Assembly (NCBI GenBank): GCA_964611385.1
Contig: CAZSXS010000109.1
Coordinates: 1 to 9,255 of the forward strand
Length of the DNA stretch: 9,255 nucleotides
Direction of reading: 5' to 3'
From: CAZSXS01 sp964611385
Lineage (GTDB): Bacteria > Bacillota > Clostridia > Lachnospirales > CAYPQA01
In this document: in pieces, positions 6,413 to 9,255 of the stretch
How the letters are laid out: the number at the start of each line of letters is the position of its first letter
Position numbering within the stretch: position 1 is the first letter of the stretch
The notes under the pieces: model-generated
Told to the model about the DNA's origin: nothing
The model's database searches: none
Seen by the model: only the letters and a program-made list of their open reading frames with translations
Made by a program: the position numbers and the translations under genes

Positions 6413-8950
6413 CTATAAAAGCTTTTTATGAAAATATTGATAGACATAGGAAATAACCAAAAGTGTGATCCCCAGAGCAAAGTAAGAGACGATTTTCAGA
6501 CCTTGAGACAAGGAATGGAGGTCAACTAGAAAAAGCTTCAAAACAGCCATAATCGACAGGATCAACCCAAAGCGACGAATATAAGCATAGCGCCGCACAA
6601 AGCCGAATACTGCAAACAGCAGAGCCGACACCACATAGAGTATGCTTAAAATGAAGCTGGTAAAGACCAGATCATATTGAAGAATGAGGTTATTTGTCAA
6701 GATCAGTAGGGCATACCCGGCAACAAATAGCGGGAGCAGCTCAGCTTGCATTCCACCTCTCACCCAGCCCTGCAGCAGGTCATAGAGTGAAAGAACAGAC
6801 AGGATGGAAATCAAAATCAAAAGAAAGCTGCCCATAAAAAGCAAAGAAGGCGAAGCAGAAACGATCCCGCCCTGTATAGGGGAGCGAGTGTTGTTCAACC
6901 CAAAGAGGACCAAAAGCCCAATAAGATAAAACCCACTAGCCATGACACGAATGACTGGATCGGCCAAGGTTTTACTACGAGGCAGGAGGAAGGCTAGCAA
7001 AAAGGTCAAAAGAACCATCAGGGCTATAGAAAGGTAGTATTTGTCAAAGGAGACAAGCGAAAGCAGAGCAGGAAGCTTCCATAAGCTCAGGTACAGCATA
7101 TAAAGCCAGATGTTCAGAACAGAGGCGTACTTAAAAACCCGTTCAAAGTTGCCCCAGTGCTGCTTCTTATAGATAAAAGCGCCCATAAAGAACAAAGAGC
7201 CTAGGGTCATGACGGTGTATTTGAAGGTAAAAAAAGCAGAAGCTAAGAATAGATAGCTCAAGGATCTACTAAGAAGGAATTGAAGGCAAAAAGGAAGTGC
7301 ATCAAAATAAAGAAAGGAAGCAAGGCAAAGGCCGCAGACGAACAAGCCGGCTTTTCGGAAGTTGCCTTTCTCCTCCAAAACCCCATAGACAGTCAAAGCC
7401 AAACCTTCTGCAAGCCAGCCCAGCGTCAGCCAAGCTACACCAAACTGCAAGGGCACCACCAACACCACAAAGGCAAAACCTGTAAGGTAAAACAAGGCTC
7501 GGGCATCTTTTTCAGCCTGGAGCTTTGTTTCGGCAAAGCGCCCCAAAAGGAGATACGCCAAGGCGAAAATCAGAGCCAAAAGGCCGTTGAAATCACTCAG
7601 ATTAAAGATCCAGAAGGTCAAGTACATAATGAGGCTGCTAAAAACAGTATTGATCGCCAACAAAACCAGATCCGGCTTTACCAAGCTACGCTTCTGCTTA
7701 AAGGCACCGTAAACAGGAATCAAGGTGTAAATGGAGAAAGAGAACAGCACGAAAAGCACAGCAAGAATAGCTTGAAGGGGAAAGGCGCCTGCCGCCCTTT
7801 GGAAACTCAGCTGTAGCTGTCTGATGATAAAAATGGTTTCAATGATATTCAGAAAAAGGCCGATAAAGGCTGCAATGTGCCACTTTTTAAATAGAGCTAG
7901 GGAAAAGGCAAAGAGATTGAGCAAGATAAAATAGACCATGGCTGCGTAGACGATCCCTGTATCCACAGATAGCAGGGGCAGATATCCACCGATCAGAGCA
8001 AAGCTAGCAATGGTCTGGCTGCTATAGCGCATGGACAGCAGAAAGGAGACAAGAGTAATAAGGATACAGATCAGCACGGCGGGTCCCATGGATAGAATCC
8101 GCAAAACAAAGTAAGAAAGGGAGACAGAGCTAAACAAGACTGCAACGCCGCCCGAGGCAATACCCAGAGAAAAGATACTGGGCTTTTTTCGATTCAGAAG
8201 CTCTCCCACAGCCAGCATGATCCCGCCCAAGCCAAACATAAAAATCCCCTTCAGCAAGTCCGGCAGTTGCACATAGGTAAAGCGGGATCCGGCAATAACT
8301 CCGATGAGGATCAGCAGGATACCAAGCTTATTGAAAAGGCTGAGTCCGATAAAACTTTCAAGATTATTTTTCTTCACTGCGCCCTTTAGCATTTCGTCAG
8401 TGACGGGCTCCTTTTTCAAGGCTTCATAGTGACTTCGCTCGGCTTCAGTCAAACGCGGACTTGCGTTTTGTCGGGCTTGCGTTATTCTTTCATTGACTCG
8501 TCGGTAAAAGGACTGAAGTTCGGTATAGATTTCGTCCATTAGATCTACATGTTCCTTCTTTAAAGCTTCGTTCATGCTATTGATTCGGCGGAGTACACTA
8601 TCTTCCAGCATTTTTAACCTATTTTGCTCACCTGCATTCTGAAAATAAAACTCCATTTTTCGCATGGAGGCATTTAAGAGCTGGAGCCGTTCGTTATAGA
8701 CCTGATCATGAAGGGCGTTTTTCAAGCCTTTATTTTCGCTTTCCAGGTTTTTATAGTCTTCTTTGAGCTTGGATAGCTCCTCCTTTAGCGCCAAGAGTTC
8801 GTTTCTTCTATCAGTCAACTCTTGGGACAAGGCGGTATTTTCCTGGAGTAGACTATTTTCTGATAGGTTCTTCAACTCCTCACTCAGTTCCTGTTCGAAC
8901 TGGCTTAGAATATGTCGCTGCTTTTCCAGTACTTCCTTGATATTTGTCAT
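6413..8950 (-). CDS. DUF2339 polytopic membrane protein with N-terminal coiled coil
   Basis: The protein is 845 aa. ATG at 8948-8950 is preferred over an in-frame ATG 15 bases further upstream because GGAGGGG (8955-8961) lies just ahead of it. Residues 1 to about 170 are charged, Leu/Glu/Lys-rich heptads predicting a long cytoplasmic coiled coil. After a linker, the family hallmark appears at about 200 (IGLSLFNKLGILLILIGV). From there about twenty-two hydrophobic segments fill the rest, including the conserved SLGIASGGVAVLF region. DUF2339 proteins are large membrane proteins of unknown function, often near cell-envelope genes. The stop TAG (6413-6415) overlaps the ribosome binding site of the DUF3999-like gene, so translation is probably coupled. 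The length is typical for the family. Confidence 0.9.
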   Translation of the reverse strand: MTNIKEVLEKQRHILSQFEQELSEELKNLSENSLLQENTALSQELTDRRNELLALKEELSKLKEDYKNLESENKGLKNALHDQVYNERLQLLNASMRKMEFYFQNAGEQNRLKMLEDSVLRRINSMNEALKKEHVDLMDEIYTELQSFYRRVNERITQARQNASPRLTEAERSHYEALKKEPVTDEMLKGAVKKNNLESFIGLSLFNKLGILLILIGVIAGSRFTYVQLPDLLKGIFMFGLGGIMLAVGELLNRKKPSIFSLGIASGGVAVLFSSVSLSYFVLRILSMGPAVLICILITLVSFLLSMRYSSQTIASFALIGGYLPLLSVDTGIVYAAMVYFILLNLFAFSLALFKKWHIAAFIGLFLNIIETIFIIRQLQLSFQRAAGAFPLQAILAVLFVLFSFSIYTLIPVYGAFKQKRSLVKPDLVLLAINTVFSSLIMYLTFWIFNLSDFNGLLALIFALAYLLLGRFAETKLQAEKDARALFYLTGFAFVVLVVPLQFGVAWLTLGWLAEGLALTVYGVLEEKGNFRKAGLFVCGLCLASFLYFDALPFCLQFLLSRSLSYLFLASAFFTFKYTVMTLGSLFFMGAFIYKKQHWGNFERVFKYASVLNIWLYMLYLSLWKLPALLSLVSFDKYYLSIALMVLLTFLLAFLLPRSKTLADPVIRVMASGFYLIGLLVLFGLNNTRSPIQGGIVSASPSLLFMGSFLLILISILSVLSLYDLLQGWVRGGMQAELLPLFVAGYALLILTNNLILQYDLVFTSFILSILYVVSALLFAVFGFVRRYAYIRRFGLILSIMAVLKLFLVDLHSLSQGLKIVSYFALGITLLVISYVYQYFHKKLL

Positions 8951-9060
8951 TTTTCCCCTCCGCATGGGGCAATCTAAAACCGTGGGAGCATTCGTTAGCC
9001 AAACAGTTAGACTAGGGGTTTGAGAGATGTCCTACAGAATTTAGAAAGTCCCGTTAATTG
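8951..9060 (-). other. Leader (5' UTR) of the DUF2339 gene
   Basis: This roughly 110-base leader runs between the inferred transcription start and the start codon. It holds CCCC tracts that could pair with the GGGG of the ribosome binding site (8955-8958): one close by at 8966-8969 and another in the ACCCCT at 9014-9019. No known riboswitch pattern or terminator is recognised. Confidence 0.3.
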
Positions 9061-9066
9061 GAAAGA

Positions 9067-9095
9067 AGTATAGCATCAATCTTTTAATTTGCCAA
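9067..9095 (-). promoter_or_regulatory. Sigma-A promoter of the DUF2339-DUF3999 operon
   Basis: On the minus strand TTGGCA (9090-9095) is followed by a 17-base spacer and TATACT (9067-9072); each hexamer matches 5/6 of consensus. Transcription would start near 9060, giving a leader of about 110 bases before the DUF2339 start. An imperfect inverted pair, AATCAAA (9095-9101) and TTTGATT (9125-9131), begins at the -35 box and might be regulatory. Confidence 0.7.
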
Positions 9096-9150
9096 ATCAA
9101 AAAAGCCACAGTGGATTCCATGACTTTGATTGTAGATACCAATTATGAAG

Positions 9151-9183
9151 TAAAAGCGAGTACCTCTGCTTTCGACACTCGCT
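9151..9183 (-). terminator. Possible minus-strand terminator hairpin at the right edge
   Basis: AGCGAGT (9155-9161) and ACTCGCT (9177-9183) form a perfect 7-base-pair stem with a 15-base loop. On the minus strand the stem is followed by TTTT-AC. This could end a minus-strand gene beyond the right edge and insulate the DUF2339 promoter. The long loop and short U-run make it only plausible. Confidence 0.4.
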
Positions 9184-9255
9184 AGGTTATTAAATCCATT
9201 AAATTTTAAAATAAAATCTAAAATTTTAATAAATATATTCATTAAGCAATATTAA
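9184..9255. repeat. AT-rich stretch with short inverted and direct repeats
   Basis: This edge segment is almost entirely A and T. AAATTTTA (9201-9208) and TAAAATTT (9219-9226) form an inverted pair, and AAATTTTAA recurs directly at 9201 and 9221. No gene is seen. It may be the tail of an intergenic region or a promoter-proximal AT tract. Confidence 0.35.

Noticed and set aside
7280..7816. Plus-strand open frame of 178 codons inside DUF2339
   Set aside because: It is antisense to a well-supported membrane protein. Its Lys/Gln-rich composition is what the complement of hydrophobic codons gives, and no ribosome binding site was noted.
9045..9185. Short plus-strand open stretch ending at a TAG near 9185
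   Set aside because: It covers the DUF2339 promoter, has no good start or ribosome binding site, and resembles no family I know; chance is the simpler explanation.

Overview
The window looks like chromosomal DNA of a low-to-moderate GC Firmicute, most likely a Clostridia member of the Desulfitobacterium/Desulfosporosinus kind. This placement is an inference. It rests on strong AGGAGG-type ribosome binding sites, sigma-A promoters with 17-base spacers, a tRNA with no encoded CCA, and the protein families present; it is not a database match. No CRISPR array, insertion sequence or phage module is visible.

Left part (1-2676), all on the minus strand. Read 5' to 3', the order is potA (ATPase of a spermidine/putrescine-type ABC importer), a HIT-family hydrolase, a GNAT acetyltransferase, a small MazG-like protein, and the first 34 codons of a potB-like permease that runs off the left edge. 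Three small AT-richer house-cleaning-type genes therefore sit between two subunits of one transporter. No convincing terminator separates them, so potB may depend on read-through.

Middle (2677-5191). A divergent intergenic region carries two short perfect dyads. It is followed on the plus strand by a small hypothetical single-span membrane protein, then a lone tRNA-Leu(UAG) on the minus strand with its own near-consensus promoter and terminator. Next come two plus-strand genes 26 bases apart: a zinc-ribbon/one-span/large extracytoplasmic protein, and a small membrane protein resembling the DUF5673/YcxB-type layout.

Right part (5188-9255), minus strand. A DUF2339 polytopic membrane protein with an N-terminal coiled coil is followed 10 bases later by a DUF3999-like exported, membrane-anchored protein whose ribosome binding site overlaps the upstream stop. 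The pair is driven by a clear sigma-A promoter about 110 bases upstream of the start. DUF2339 and DUF3999 genes are known neighbours in other bacteria, and their joint function is not established. The pair converges on the zinc-ribbon/membrane-protein pair with a 4-base overlap of stop codons. The best candidate for an undescribed system is this four-gene set of envelope proteins (3438-8950).
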